The notes: generated from the letters alone by a model not told the origin. DNA of 9,210 nucleotides from Thermoplasmata archaeon (GCA_021797055.1 JAKAAI010000070.1:1-9210), one strand, 5' to 3'; positions 1 to 6,312 are shown, counted from the stretch's first letter. A program made the numbers and translations.

Positions 1-92
1 ACGACACCTCTCAGATTCGAATTACCACGGACTCGATTTTACAGGCTGGAAACATTCTCAATTTGCCGGATATAAAGAAGAAGTTCAATTGA
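1..92 (+). CDS. 3' end of an unidentified plus-strand gene (partial)
   Basis: The frame starting at base 3 is open from the window edge to a TGA at 90-92. It encodes 29 residues that begin DTSQIRITTDSILQAG and end with the basic tail DIKKKFN. The composition is that of an ordinary soluble protein C-terminus with a polar or helical end. I do not recognise the family, and 29 residues are too few to assign one. The gene runs toward the suf operon, and its stop codon abuts the sufU stop codon with no base between them. An alternative reading is that this is non-coding DNA downstream of sufU. Plus frame 2 is also open here and continues antisense into sufU, so the call is tentative. Confidence 0.4.
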   Translation, partial: DTSQIRITTDSILQAGNILNLPDIKKKFN

Positions 93-97
93 TCAAT
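88..97. repeat. Perfect 10-bp palindrome holding both convergent stop codons
   Basis: ATTGATCAAT is self-complementary. It contains the plus-strand TGA (90-92) and, on the other strand, the sufU TGA (93-95). Two convergent genes therefore finish back to back in a symmetric sequence. The symmetry may simply follow from two abutting TGA codons (TGATCA is already a palindrome) plus two matching bases on each side. Confidence 0.6.
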
Positions 98-461
98 AAG
101 AATCGAGGATCTTCTTCAGGGCATTCAGTGAAAGGAGAGCGCATTTCTCCCTATTCGGTCCAAGATCCATGCCGATCAGACCAAGAAGATCAGTTTCCTC
201 CATGTTTTTGATATCAGATATTTTCTTATTCAGAACATATTCAGAAAGGATAGAGGCTGATGCCTGGCTTATGGAGCATCCCTGTCCAATGAACTTTATA
301 TCTTTCATTACTCCATTTTCTATTAGCACTGAAAAGTGAACAGTATCTCCACAAAGAGGATTCATATCTGTGATAGAAGATGATGGGTTCTGAATCACGC
401 CATGGTTCCTAGGGTTTTTATAATGATCCAGAATGAATTCCGCGGAGGTTTCATCAGTCAT
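93..461 (-). CDS. sufU: SufU-like Fe-S assembly / sulfur-transfer protein
   Basis: The protein has 122 residues and belongs to the IscU/SufU fold. It probably accepts persulfide sulfur from SufS for the SufBCD scaffold. The N-terminus has DHYKNPRNHG (12-21), and the metal-site residues are Cys37 and Asp39 (PLCGD), Cys62 (GQGCSIS) and Cys107 (REKCALL). The residue before the last cysteine is Lys106, not the His of IscU, and Arg104 sits where Bacillus SufU has its conserved Arg. Both point to SufU. It is about 20 residues shorter than bacterial SufU, lacking the insertion before the last cysteine. I chose the ATG at 461 because it overlaps the sufS stop as ATGA and has GGGAGATG at a good distance; a TTG at 482 is possible but weaker. 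It is the last gene of the operon. Confidence 0.9.
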   Translation of the reverse strand: MTDETSAEFILDHYKNPRNHGVIQNPSSSITDMNPLCGDTVHFSVLIENGVMKDIKFIGQGCSISQASASILSEYVLNKKISDIKNMEETDLLGLIGMDLGPNREKCALLSLNALKKILDSY

Positions 462-1732
462 CTTTTCATCTCCCTGCTGCAATCCCTTATGCTATCCACG
501 AATAAATCAAGTTCGGAAATTGTGTTGTAAATATATGGGGAAGCACGAGCAGTTGCAGCAACGCCGAGGCGGCCCATCAAAGGCATGGCGCAATGATGGC
601 CAGACCTCACTGCAATGTTTTTATGATCCATAAAAGCTGCAACATCATGAGGATGTATTGACTCGGATATTTTTATATTCTTTTTTATGGCAGCCTCGAC
701 TAGTGAATAGGAGATAACATCTCCTATGTTAAAACTGAACACAGCTGCTCTTTTTTTCAGATCTAAAGGACCAAAAGAGATCAGGTTATCCATTTCACTT
801 GACCTTGAGAAAAGGTGCTTGATCAAACTTCTTTCATGATCCATCACATTCTCCATTCCTAATTTTTTAAGATAATCTATTGCCGAGGATAACCCGATTG
901 CCCCCTCAACGTTCTGGGTGCCTGCTTCGAATTTCCAGGGAATATCATTCCATGTTGCATTCGTATAATCTACCTCTCGTATCATTTCTCCTCCTCCCAG
1001 GAACGGGCTCATTTCCTTCAGAAGATCTTCTTTACCATAAAGGACTCCAATCCCAGAAGGACCCAGCATCTTATGTCCGGAAAAAGCAAGGAAATCACAA
1101 TCTATCTTCCTAACATCAACCTTCATATGTGGGACCGACTGTGCGGCGTCTACAATGGCAATGGTGGAATTTTCATGACACATACTTGTGAGTTCCCTGA
1201 CATCGTTTATAGTTCCGAGGACATTTGAAACATGTGTGAATGAGGCAATCTTCGTTTCAGGCGAGAGCTTATTCGCAAAATCCTCATAATCCAAAGTAAA
1301 ATCGTCCTTAACCTTCGCAAAATCTATCTTTATTCCAGCTTCCTTCAGAAAATACCATGGTATGATATTGGAATGGTGCTCCATCTCTGTGAGAAGGATC
1401 CTGTCGCCTTTCTTCAGTTTTCTTCCAATTGTGTATGATAAAAGGTTAATTGATTCAGTTGTATTTCTAGTGTAAACAATATTGCTTGGCCCTCCGCTTC
1501 CTATGAAGTCCGACACATTTTTTCTTGCAGCTTCATACATTGATGTTGCTTCTTCTGATATCCTGTAGACGCCGCGGTGAACGTTGCTGTAAAAATTCTC
1601 ATAATAATTGACTATGGATCTCACAACAGAATCAGGCTTCTGTGTGGTGGCAGCGTTGTCAAGATATATTAGATCTGGGTTGTTTCTGAAAATGGGGAAA
1701 TCCTTCCTGATTTTTTCAGGAATCAGGCTCAC
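458..1732 (-). CDS. sufS: Group II cysteine desulfurase SufS
   Basis: This PLP enzyme converts cysteine to alanine and holds the sulfur as an active-site persulfide. The 424 residues show the class-V aminotransferase pattern in order: YLDNAATTQKP (23-33), NVHRGVY (50-56), His119-His120 in EMEHHSN, the PLP-pyridine Asp195 and Gln198 in VDAAQS, the Schiff-base Lys221 in SGHK, the GTQN motif (271-274), and catalytic Cys381 in RSGHHCAMP. The short RSGHHC loop is typical of SufS rather than IscS. His362 (HPHD) occupies the position of the His that Bacillus SufS uses to swap zinc ligands with SufU, matching the sufU gene next door. I chose the GTG at 1732 because a strong ribosome site precedes it; the frame stays open to an ATG at 1804, but that would add 24 odd residues. 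It overlaps sufD by 17 bp and sufU by 4 bp. No sufE is present. Confidence 0.95.
   Translation of the reverse strand: MSLIPEKIRKDFPIFRNNPDLIYLDNAATTQKPDSVVRSIVNYYENFYSNVHRGVYRISEEATSMYEAARKNVSDFIGSGGPSNIVYTRNTTESINLLSYTIGRKLKKGDRILLTEMEHHSNIIPWYFLKEAGIKIDFAKVKDDFTLDYEDFANKLSPETKIASFTHVSNVLGTINDVRELTSMCHENSTIAIVDAAQSVPHMKVDVRKIDCDFLAFSGHKMLGPSGIGVLYGKEDLLKEMSPFLGGGEMIREVDYTNATWNDIPWKFEAGTQNVEGAIGLSSAIDYLKKLGMENVMDHERSLIKHLFSRSSEMDNLISFGPLDLKKRAAVFSFNIGDVISYSLVEAAIKKNIKISESIHPHDVAAFMDHKNIAVRSGHHCAMPLMGRLGVAATARASPYIYNTISELDLFVDSIRDCSREMKR
467..474 (-). promoter_or_regulatory. Ribosome binding site deciding the sufU start
   Basis: On the minus strand GGGAGATG lies five bases before the ATG at 461, inside the last codons of sufS. 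It supports that ATG over the upstream in-frame TTG at 482 and suggests translational coupling through the ATGA stop/start overlap. Confidence 0.65.
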
Positions 1733-2957
1733 GAAGGATCTCCTCTGAATATCTATGGACCTTCTCCTCCATCTCCAAGTCATTGGATTTTTCAAGATTG
1801 GCAAGCAGAAAACCTTCGGTCATTAAGCTTTTTGCCAGTTTCTCCGGTATACCTCTTGATCTAAGGTAGAATATCTGCTCCTTGTCCAGGCTGCTGATAG
1901 CGGATGCATGTTTTGATTTGGTGTCGTTATTTCTAATTATCAGTCCCGGCTTGCTGTTCGCATATCCATCTTTTGAGAGGAGCAGGATCCTGGAATCATA
2001 GAATCCGGTGGATTTCACGCTCATCTCCTCAATATCGATATTACCTCTGTGAATAGTAAGGCTTTTTCCCTTCACAACCCCCCTTACCTGTATATCAGCA
2101 TTGCATGCCTTTCCAGTCTGGAAACTGCTGTCCCTGATGTCAAACCGCTGATCGTTGTCACTGTAGCTAACACCAAATGTCTTGAAGTTAGAGCCCTCGC
2201 CTTTCATGTAAGAAAGATTCGAGAAAATTACTCTTGAACATCCTCTGTTTACATGATAAAAAGTGAATTCAGAAAACTCTTCGAGGAATGATTTGACAAA
2301 TGTCAGATCTGTGACATCAGCATTTTTCTCCTGTATGTAATGATAGGATAGGTGGGATCTCTTTCCAATGTGCATATAGACAGTTTTGCCCTGAACACTT
2401 TTGCCTGCGGAATAATTCACGTATTTATCCTTTATAACGCAATTTGAATCATTGCCAACAACAATAAGATTCTTCAGGACGCTCGGGTTACTTGAATCAG
2501 TTAATACCACCACGGAAATCTCAAGATTACTCACGCCATCAGGTATGTAAATGAGATATCCGTTCTTCCATGTCGCGTTGATAAGAAATTCTTCCCTGTC
2601 GAGCCCTAAATATGCGTAAATGTACTCTCTTAACGGGTTTGACGTTTCTGATGCTACCGAAAGAAGATCCTGTACCTTAACTCCCATGCCCTTTAAGTTC
2701 TCAGAGACGGATTCAATATGATCATTAACAAACAGGATATCTGCCTCAACATTATTGTCAGGCAGTTCCGCATATTCTTCATAATCCAGAAGAAGATTAT
2801 TCAAATCATCTTCGTCAAGGGGGACATAATCCTTTATTGTTGGGCTTTCCTTGAATGTCCTCACAGGTGATTTCAGGAACTCCCTGAAACAGTGGGCCCT
2901 GTATTCGAAAGATGAGTCGTTGAACCTCTTCTTTATGACATCTTCAATTAATTCCAT
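1716..2957 (-). CDS. sufD: Fe-S cluster assembly scaffold subunit SufD
   Basis: SufD pairs with SufB in the SufBC2D scaffold, where the cluster is built, and is implicated in iron entry. The protein has 413 residues. The N-terminal third is poorly conserved and helical. The middle is the beta-helix core, including VQGKTVYMHIGKRSHLSYHY (about 188-207) and FSNLSYMKGEGSNFKTFG. The C-terminal signature is KHASAISSLDKEQIFYLRSRGI followed by a helical tail. His350 (KHAS) matches the functionally important His of E. coli SufD; the neighbouring Cys of the E. coli protein (VKCSHGA) is Ser348 here. The ATG at 2957 lies 4 bp after the sufB stop, with AGGATGATC on the minus strand just ahead, so translation is probably coupled. 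The last residues overlap the sufS start. Confidence 0.93.
   Translation of the reverse strand: MELIEDVIKKRFNDSSFEYRAHCFREFLKSPVRTFKESPTIKDYVPLDEDDLNNLLLDYEEYAELPDNNVEADILFVNDHIESVSENLKGMGVKVQDLLSVASETSNPLREYIYAYLGLDREEFLINATWKNGYLIYIPDGVSNLEISVVVLTDSSNPSVLKNLIVVGNDSNCVIKDKYVNYSAGKSVQGKTVYMHIGKRSHLSYHYIQEKNADVTDLTFVKSFLEEFSEFTFYHVNRGCSRVIFSNLSYMKGEGSNFKTFGVSYSDNDQRFDIRDSSFQTGKACNADIQVRGVVKGKSLTIHRGNIDIEEMSVKSTGFYDSRILLLSKDGYANSKPGLIIRNNDTKSKHASAISSLDKEQIFYLRSRGIPEKLAKSLMTEGFLLANLEKSNDLEMEEKVHRYSEEILREPDS
1737..1744 (-). promoter_or_regulatory. Ribosome binding site deciding the sufS GTG start
   Basis: AGGAGATC on the minus strand differs by one base from the archaeal consensus AGGTGATC and stands four bases before GTG 1732. 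The GTG start makes the protein begin VSLIPEKIRKDFPIF, the usual SufS N-terminus, whereas the longer frame adds an Arg/Trp-rich stretch that is really sufD sequence in another frame. Confidence 0.65.
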
Positions 2958-2961
2958 TCGA

Positions 2962-4404
2962 TCATCCTACTGCGCCGAGCTTATTCATCTCCAGTTTAAT
3001 AAGACGGTTCATTTCAACTGCAAATTCCATTGGAATTTCTCTCATTACATCGTCAAGGAAACCAAGAACAATCATGGAAGATGCTTCATCCTCAGACAAT
3101 CCCCTTGAACGCAGATAGGTCAGTTCATCCGTTCCAATTCTTCCAACCGATGCTTCGTGCGAGAACGTTGCTGTAGGGTCATATATTTCATCATGCGGAA
3201 AAGTCAGGGAAGCAGATTCATCATTGATAAGAAGTGCATCGCACTGAACCTTGCTCTTCGACTCGACTGCACCTTTGTTCACCCTGAGCAGCCCTCTGTA
3301 AATTGCCTTACCATCTTCTATGCTGATACTCTTTGCAACGATCTTTGAGGTAGTATACGGAGCAAGATGAATAGCCTTTGCGCCGGTATCCTTCACTGTT
3401 CCAGGGCCTGCAAGCGATATGTTCAGATTTGACGCTGTTGCCCTTGGTCCTCTTAGATATGAGGATGGATAAAGCATAGTGACTTTTGAACCGAGTGAAC
3501 CTCCGACCCACTCCATGTTTGCATCCTGATCGACCCACGCCCTCTTGGTCGGCATGTTGTATACACTCTTTGACCAGTTTTGAACACTGGTATACCTGGC
3601 CTTTGCTCCCTTCTTGACATATATTTCAACTATCGCACTGTGAAGGGAATTTTTATCGTATCTTGGAGCTGTGCAACCCTCAATGTAATGGACCTTTGAT
3701 CCCTCATCAGCAACAACAATGGTATGCTCAAACTGCCCGGTTGATTCGCCATTCATCCTGAAATATGTCTGAAGAGGCATATCAATCTGGACACCTTTTG
3801 GAACATACAGGAATGATCCGCCGCTCCAAACTGCTCCATTCAAGGCAGCAAATTTATTGTCACTTACGGGCACAGCTCTGCAGTAATAGTCCTTCACAAG
3901 ATCCGGATATTTCTGAACCGCGGAATCGAGATCAAGAAAGACAACGCCCTTGTCTTCCCACACTTTTTTCAGATTGTGATAGACGCCCTCGCTGTCATAC
4001 TGTGCAACAGATCCAGCAAGATATTTCTGCTCCATTTCTGGTATACCAAGTTTTTGGAAAGTTTCCTTGATCTGATCTGGGACATCTTCCCAGTTGTTCG
4101 TTTTTCTTTCATCAGGTCTGTTGTAATATGATGTATTCTCCCAGTCAATACCTGAAAGATCAGGCCCCCATGTGGGAACCGGCTTTGACTCAAATACCTC
4201 AAGGGCCTTTAACCTGAGACGCAGCATCCATTCAGGTTCTTTCTTTATCTCTGAGATCTCCTCAACGACCTTTCTGTTGAGACCCTTGCCAGTTGAATAA
4301 ACCGGCCTGTTGACATCATGAAATTCCCAGTCCGAGCTCTTCACTGTCTTCAATTCTCTTACAAGCTTCTCCAGTTCCTCTTCTCTTGAATATTCTACTA
4401 CCAT
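2962..4404 (-). CDS. sufB: Fe-S cluster assembly scaffold subunit SufB
   Basis: SufB is the core scaffold of SufBC2D in the cytoplasm, receiving sulfur and holding the nascent cluster. The protein has 480 residues, the usual length. Landmarks are an N-terminal helical region with PEWMLRLRLKALEVF (57-71) and PTWGPDLSGIDW (77-88), FLYVPKGVQIDMPLQTYFR (198-216), Cys244 in IEGCTAP, the beta-helix with ASNLNISLAGPGTVKDTGAK (324-343), Cys388 in KVQCDALL, Glu417 in HEAS, and the closing RIGTDELTYLRSRGLSEDEA (422-441). Cys244, Cys388 and Glu417 correspond to E. coli Cys254, Cys405 and Glu434, the residues linked to sulfur transfer and cluster formation, so the subunit looks fully functional. It starts at ATG 4404, 2 bp after the sufC stop, with AAGGAGTG (4412-4419) as ribosome site. 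Confidence 0.97.
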   Translation of the reverse strand: MVVEYSREEELEKLVRELKTVKSSDWEFHDVNRPVYSTGKGLNRKVVEEISEIKKEPEWMLRLRLKALEVFESKPVPTWGPDLSGIDWENTSYYNRPDERKTNNWEDVPDQIKETFQKLGIPEMEQKYLAGSVAQYDSEGVYHNLKKVWEDKGVVFLDLDSAVQKYPDLVKDYYCRAVPVSDNKFAALNGAVWSGGSFLYVPKGVQIDMPLQTYFRMNGESTGQFEHTIVVADEGSKVHYIEGCTAPRYDKNSLHSAIVEIYVKKGAKARYTSVQNWSKSVYNMPTKRAWVDQDANMEWVGGSLGSKVTMLYPSSYLRGPRATASNLNISLAGPGTVKDTGAKAIHLAPYTTSKIVAKSISIEDGKAIYRGLLRVNKGAVESKSKVQCDALLINDESASLTFPHDEIYDPTATFSHEASVGRIGTDELTYLRSRGLSEDEASSMIVLGFLDDVMREIPMEFAVEMNRLIKLEMNKLGAVG

Positions 4405-4406
4405 TT

Positions 4407-5147
4407 TTATGCACTCCTTATCCAGTCATACCCTTCTTCCTCGATCTTGAGCGAAATATCGTTTCCGCCCTCTTTGGCAATCTTTCCATCAACAAGAACA
4501 TGGACAAATTGAGGCTCCACATTTTTAAGGATTCTCTGATAATGCGTTATTATAAGGAACCCTACATCTTTTGAATAAAACTTCCTTATCTCATCTGCCA
4601 CCATCTTCAAAGCATCCACGTCAAGTCCTGAGTCAATTTCATCGAGTACCACAAACTTTGGCCTTAATATCATCATCTGCAGTATTTCAACGCGTTTCCT
4701 TTCACCGCCGGAAAAACCATCGTTCACGGATCTTGAGATAAAAGTTTCATCCAGCCCGACCTCATTCATGTATTTCTTAAGCAGTGCGTGAAAATCCTGA
4801 ATTTTTATCTTTTCATCCGGATGAAGTTGATTATAAGCGAGTCTTAGAAAGGTGGAAAGTTTGACACCCTGAACAGCTACTGGCGTCTGGTATGCAAGGA
4901 ATAAGCCAGCTCTTGCCCTCTCTTCAGGAAGTTTGTCAGCAAGTTCCACGCCATCTATCTTGATGGAACCATGAAGCAACTCATAATTTGGGTGACCTAT
5001 TAGAACATACCCGAGAGTGCTCTTCCCGGCGCCATTTGGGCCCATTAGCGCGTGTATTTCCCCACCATTTATCGTGAAAGAAACGTCCTTCAGTATTTGC
5101 TTTCCATTAACGGAAGCAGCCAGATTCTTTACCTCTAATTTAGTCAT
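4407..5147 (-). CDS. sufC: Fe-S assembly ABC-type ATPase SufC
   Basis: SufC is a soluble ABC ATPase that drives shape changes of the SufB-SufD scaffold; it is not a transporter. The 246 residues hold all the expected motifs: Walker A GPNGAGKST (36-44), Q-loop YQTP (Gln87), signature FSGGERKR (145-152), Walker B VVLDEIDSGLD (166-176) with catalytic Glu170, and the H-loop His202 in ITHYQR. The SufC hallmarks PVAVQGV (89-95) and the DEIDSGLD form of the D-loop are present. It is the first gene of the operon. Its ATG at 5147 lies about 33 bp from the start of a TATA box with no ribosome site between, so the mRNA is probably leaderless. The divergent sufR gene shares the control region. Confidence 0.97.
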   Translation of the reverse strand: MTKLEVKNLAASVNGKQILKDVSFTINGGEIHALMGPNGAGKSTLGYVLIGHPNYELLHGSIKIDGVELADKLPEERARAGLFLAYQTPVAVQGVKLSTFLRLAYNQLHPDEKIKIQDFHALLKKYMNEVGLDETFISRSVNDGFSGGERKRVEILQMMILRPKFVVLDEIDSGLDVDALKMVADEIRKFYSKDVGFLIITHYQRILKNVEPQFVHVLVDGKIAKEGGNDISLKIEEEGYDWIRSA

Positions 5148-5172
5148 ATTGCGATTTGATATTGATTAATCC

Positions 5173-5180
5173 TATTTAAA
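5173..5180 (-). promoter_or_regulatory. TATA box of the sufCBDSU operon
   Basis: On the minus strand TTTAAATA begins 33 bp before the sufC ATG, preceded by an A/G-rich AAAGTG that can serve as the BRE. This spacing places transcription start at or within a few bases of the ATG, predicting a leaderless transcript. No other sufficiently TATA-like sequence lies nearer the gene. Confidence 0.65.
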
Positions 5181-5194
5181 CACTTTTTTGTGTT
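5179..5194. promoter_or_regulatory. Candidate SufR operator, AACAC-N6-GTGTT
   Basis: A perfect inverted repeat with 5-bp arms (5179-5183 and 5190-5194) and a T6 spacer lies between the two divergent TATA boxes. It touches the upstream edge of the sufC TATA box and covers its BRE, so a bound dimer would block TBP/TFB. The spacing matches the CAAC-N6-GTTG operator reported for cyanobacterial SufR, and the ACAC/GTGT arms resemble the ACACT-N5-TGTGA site reported for mycobacterial SufR (both from memory). The neighbouring gene encodes a SufR-type protein. Binding itself is inference. Confidence 0.5.
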
Positions 5195-5201
5195 CAAAGT
5201 G
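5181..5201. repeat. Second inverted repeat, CACTTT-N9-AAAGTG
   Basis: Perfect 6-bp arms at 5181-5186 and 5196-5201 are centred on 5191, overlapping but offset from the AACAC-N6-GTGTT repeat. It may be an alternative or second operator, or a by-product of the A/T-rich composition. Confidence 0.4.
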
Positions 5202-5208
5202 ACTAAAC

Positions 5209-5216
5209 TATAAATA
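5209..5216 (+). promoter_or_regulatory. TATA box of the sufR-DUF488 operon
   Basis: TATAAATA begins 30 bp before the ATG at 5239, the normal archaeal distance for a leaderless start. The sequence between the box and the ATG has no clear ribosome site, which agrees with leaderless initiation. Two other ATGs upstream (5222 and 5232) run into stop codons after two and seven codons. Confidence 0.65.
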
Positions 5217-5221
5217 TTTTC

Positions 5222-5237
5222 ATGTCATAGGATGTCA
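5222..5237. repeat. Direct repeat ATGTCA with 10-bp period upstream of sufR
   Basis: ATGTCA occurs at 5222-5227 and 5232-5237, one DNA turn apart, between the sufR TATA box and its start codon. It could be a site for a second regulator or chance; there is no protein in the window to which I can tie it. Confidence 0.3.
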
Positions 5238-5238
5238 A

Positions 5239-5913
5239 ATGAGAGCGGAAACTGAAATAGAAGAAAATTACTTACAGGATCTTTTTGGACCCGTTAAAGC
5301 TCAGATCCTTACAGAGTTAAGTTATTCCCCTCTTACGATGGACGAACTTTCCAGGTTACTTAATATCAACAAGAATGCGGTCAAGGAACATGCGGACAGT
5401 CTGGAGGTGAAGGGTTATGTTACATCCTATTTCAGACATGCTCCAGCAGGAAGGCCAAAGAAAGTAATTGAACTATCAGAAAAAGGACTTGAATTATTTC
5501 CGAAAAAATATTCAATCTTAGCTAACCTCATGCTTCAGGAAATAAAGAAGCAGTATGGAAATGAGGCACTTAACAACATACTGGCAGGCGTTGCAGAAAA
5601 CATGCTGAAGAGCTACGAAGTCAAGGGTCTCGACCTTGAAGGATCAAAGAGGGACAAGAGGATGCTTCAGCTGAAATCATTTGTGGATTCTTTGAACAGG
5701 ATGGGTTACTCTGCGAAGCTTGAAGTAGACGGTGACTCGATGAGAATAATAAGATATAATTGCATATTTTATGATCTTGCAAGAGAAAATTCAGGCTCAA
5801 TCTGTGGCACACTTGGAAACCAGCTTGTTAAAAAGGCAATTGGAGACAACTTTGCAATAACAGAAAAGTTCTCGACAGGTGACAAGAAGTGCGTGGTGGA
5901 ACTGAAATTTTAG
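5239..5913 (+). CDS. sufR: SufR-like Fe-S-sensing winged-helix regulator
   Basis: This is a 224-residue transcription regulator, probably a repressor of the divergent suf operon and of itself. The N-terminal winged helix spans about 15-80: FGPVKAQILTELSYSPLTMDELSRLL, the recognition-helix region NINKNAVKEHADSLEVKGYV (42-61), and a wing with AGRPKKVIELSEKG (70-83), the GRP turn typical of SufR/ArsR-type proteins. A linker helix follows. The C-terminal domain carries Cys175 (RYNCIFYDLA), Cys189 (GSICGTLG) and Cys218 (DKKCVVEL), the same order and context as the three cluster-binding cysteines of cyanobacterial and actinobacterial SufR. A 4Fe-4S sensor is therefore likely. Transcription appears leaderless from ATG 5239. 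The family call is recognition by eye; the cluster, target and repression mode are inferred from relatives and position. Confidence 0.85.
   Translation: MRAETEIEENYLQDLFGPVKAQILTELSYSPLTMDELSRLLNINKNAVKEHADSLEVKGYVTSYFRHAPAGRPKKVIELSEKGLELFPKKYSILANLMLQEIKKQYGNEALNNILAGVAENMLKSYEVKGLDLEGSKRDKRMLQLKSFVDSLNRMGYSAKLEVDGDSMRIIRYNCIFYDLARENSGSICGTLGNQLVKKAIGDNFAITEKFSTGDKKCVVELKF
5877..5882 (+). promoter_or_regulatory. Ribosome binding site deciding the DUF488 GTG start
   Basis: AGGTGA, an exact part of the archaeal consensus GGAGGTGATC, stands six bases before GTG 5889 inside the sufR coding sequence. It supports the GTG start, for which no in-frame ATG alternative exists near the conserved N-terminus. 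Confidence 0.65.
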
Positions 5914-6290
5914 TTCAACCCAGAAGGGTATATGATCCGCCCCAGCAAGGATCATCTTATGTCGTTTTGATTGACAGGCTATGGCCCCGTGGGATAAAGA
6001 AGGAGTCGATTAGAATAGATTTATGGGCTAAAGACCTCGCACCATCTGATAATCTCCGAAAGTGGTTTAACCATGACCCTGAAAAGTGGGATAATTTCAG
6101 GGAATTATATAAAAAAGAACTCTGTGCTTCTCACAAGCTTGGTACGATTGAATCTATAAGGATGCACAGCAACATTACATTGTTGTATGCCTCAAAGGAG
6201 ACTGTCTATAATAATGCACAGGCATTCAAGGAAATACTCGAGCATTTTGACGAATTCAGAAATTACTGCTCAGAAAACAAGTTATGCTGA
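5889..6290 (+). CDS. DUF488 (YeaO-like) family protein
   Basis: This 133-residue protein belongs to a family of unknown function. The family pattern is complete: RRVYDPP (12-18), VVLIDRLWPRGI (25-36), IDLWAKDLAPSDNLRKWF (43-60), HDPEKWDNFRELYKKEL (62-78) and the late strand TLLYASK followed by NNAQAF. Cytosolic: no signal peptide or membrane segment. It begins at a GTG inside sufR (25-bp overlap) and has its own ribosome site, so it is almost certainly co-transcribed and probably coupled with sufR. That position makes a role in Fe-S or oxidative/sulfur stress worth considering, but this is inference from context only. The cysteines Cys79, Cys128 and Cys133 are not in a recognisable motif. The next gene converges 22 bp away. 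Confidence 0.9.
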   Translation: MRGGTEILVQPRRVYDPPQQGSSYVVLIDRLWPRGIKKESIRIDLWAKDLAPSDNLRKWFNHDPEKWDNFRELYKKELCASHKLGTIESIRMHSNITLLYASKETVYNNAQAFKEILEHFDEFRNYCSENKLC

Positions 6291-6312
6291 ATTCTTTATC
6301 ACAGTGGTAAAA

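Noticed and set aside
880..1113. 77-codon plus-strand open frame inside sufS
   Set aside because: It lies fully antisense to conserved SufS motifs, has no recognisable domain, and its composition is that of a reverse-frame shadow.
1733..1804. N-terminal extension of SufS from an ATG at 1804
   Set aside because: The 24 extra residues are Arg/Trp-rich, lie within sufD coding sequence, are not part of SufS proteins, and the GTG at 1732 has a strong ribosome site.
3765..4070. 101-codon plus-strand open frame inside sufB
   Set aside because: Antisense to an intact, highly conserved SufB; Arg/Gln/Pro-rich low-quality translation and no ribosome site.
6291..6312. Terminator between the convergent DUF488 and ATPase genes
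   Set aside because: The 22-bp gap has no hairpin and only short T runs; I cannot support a terminator on either strand.
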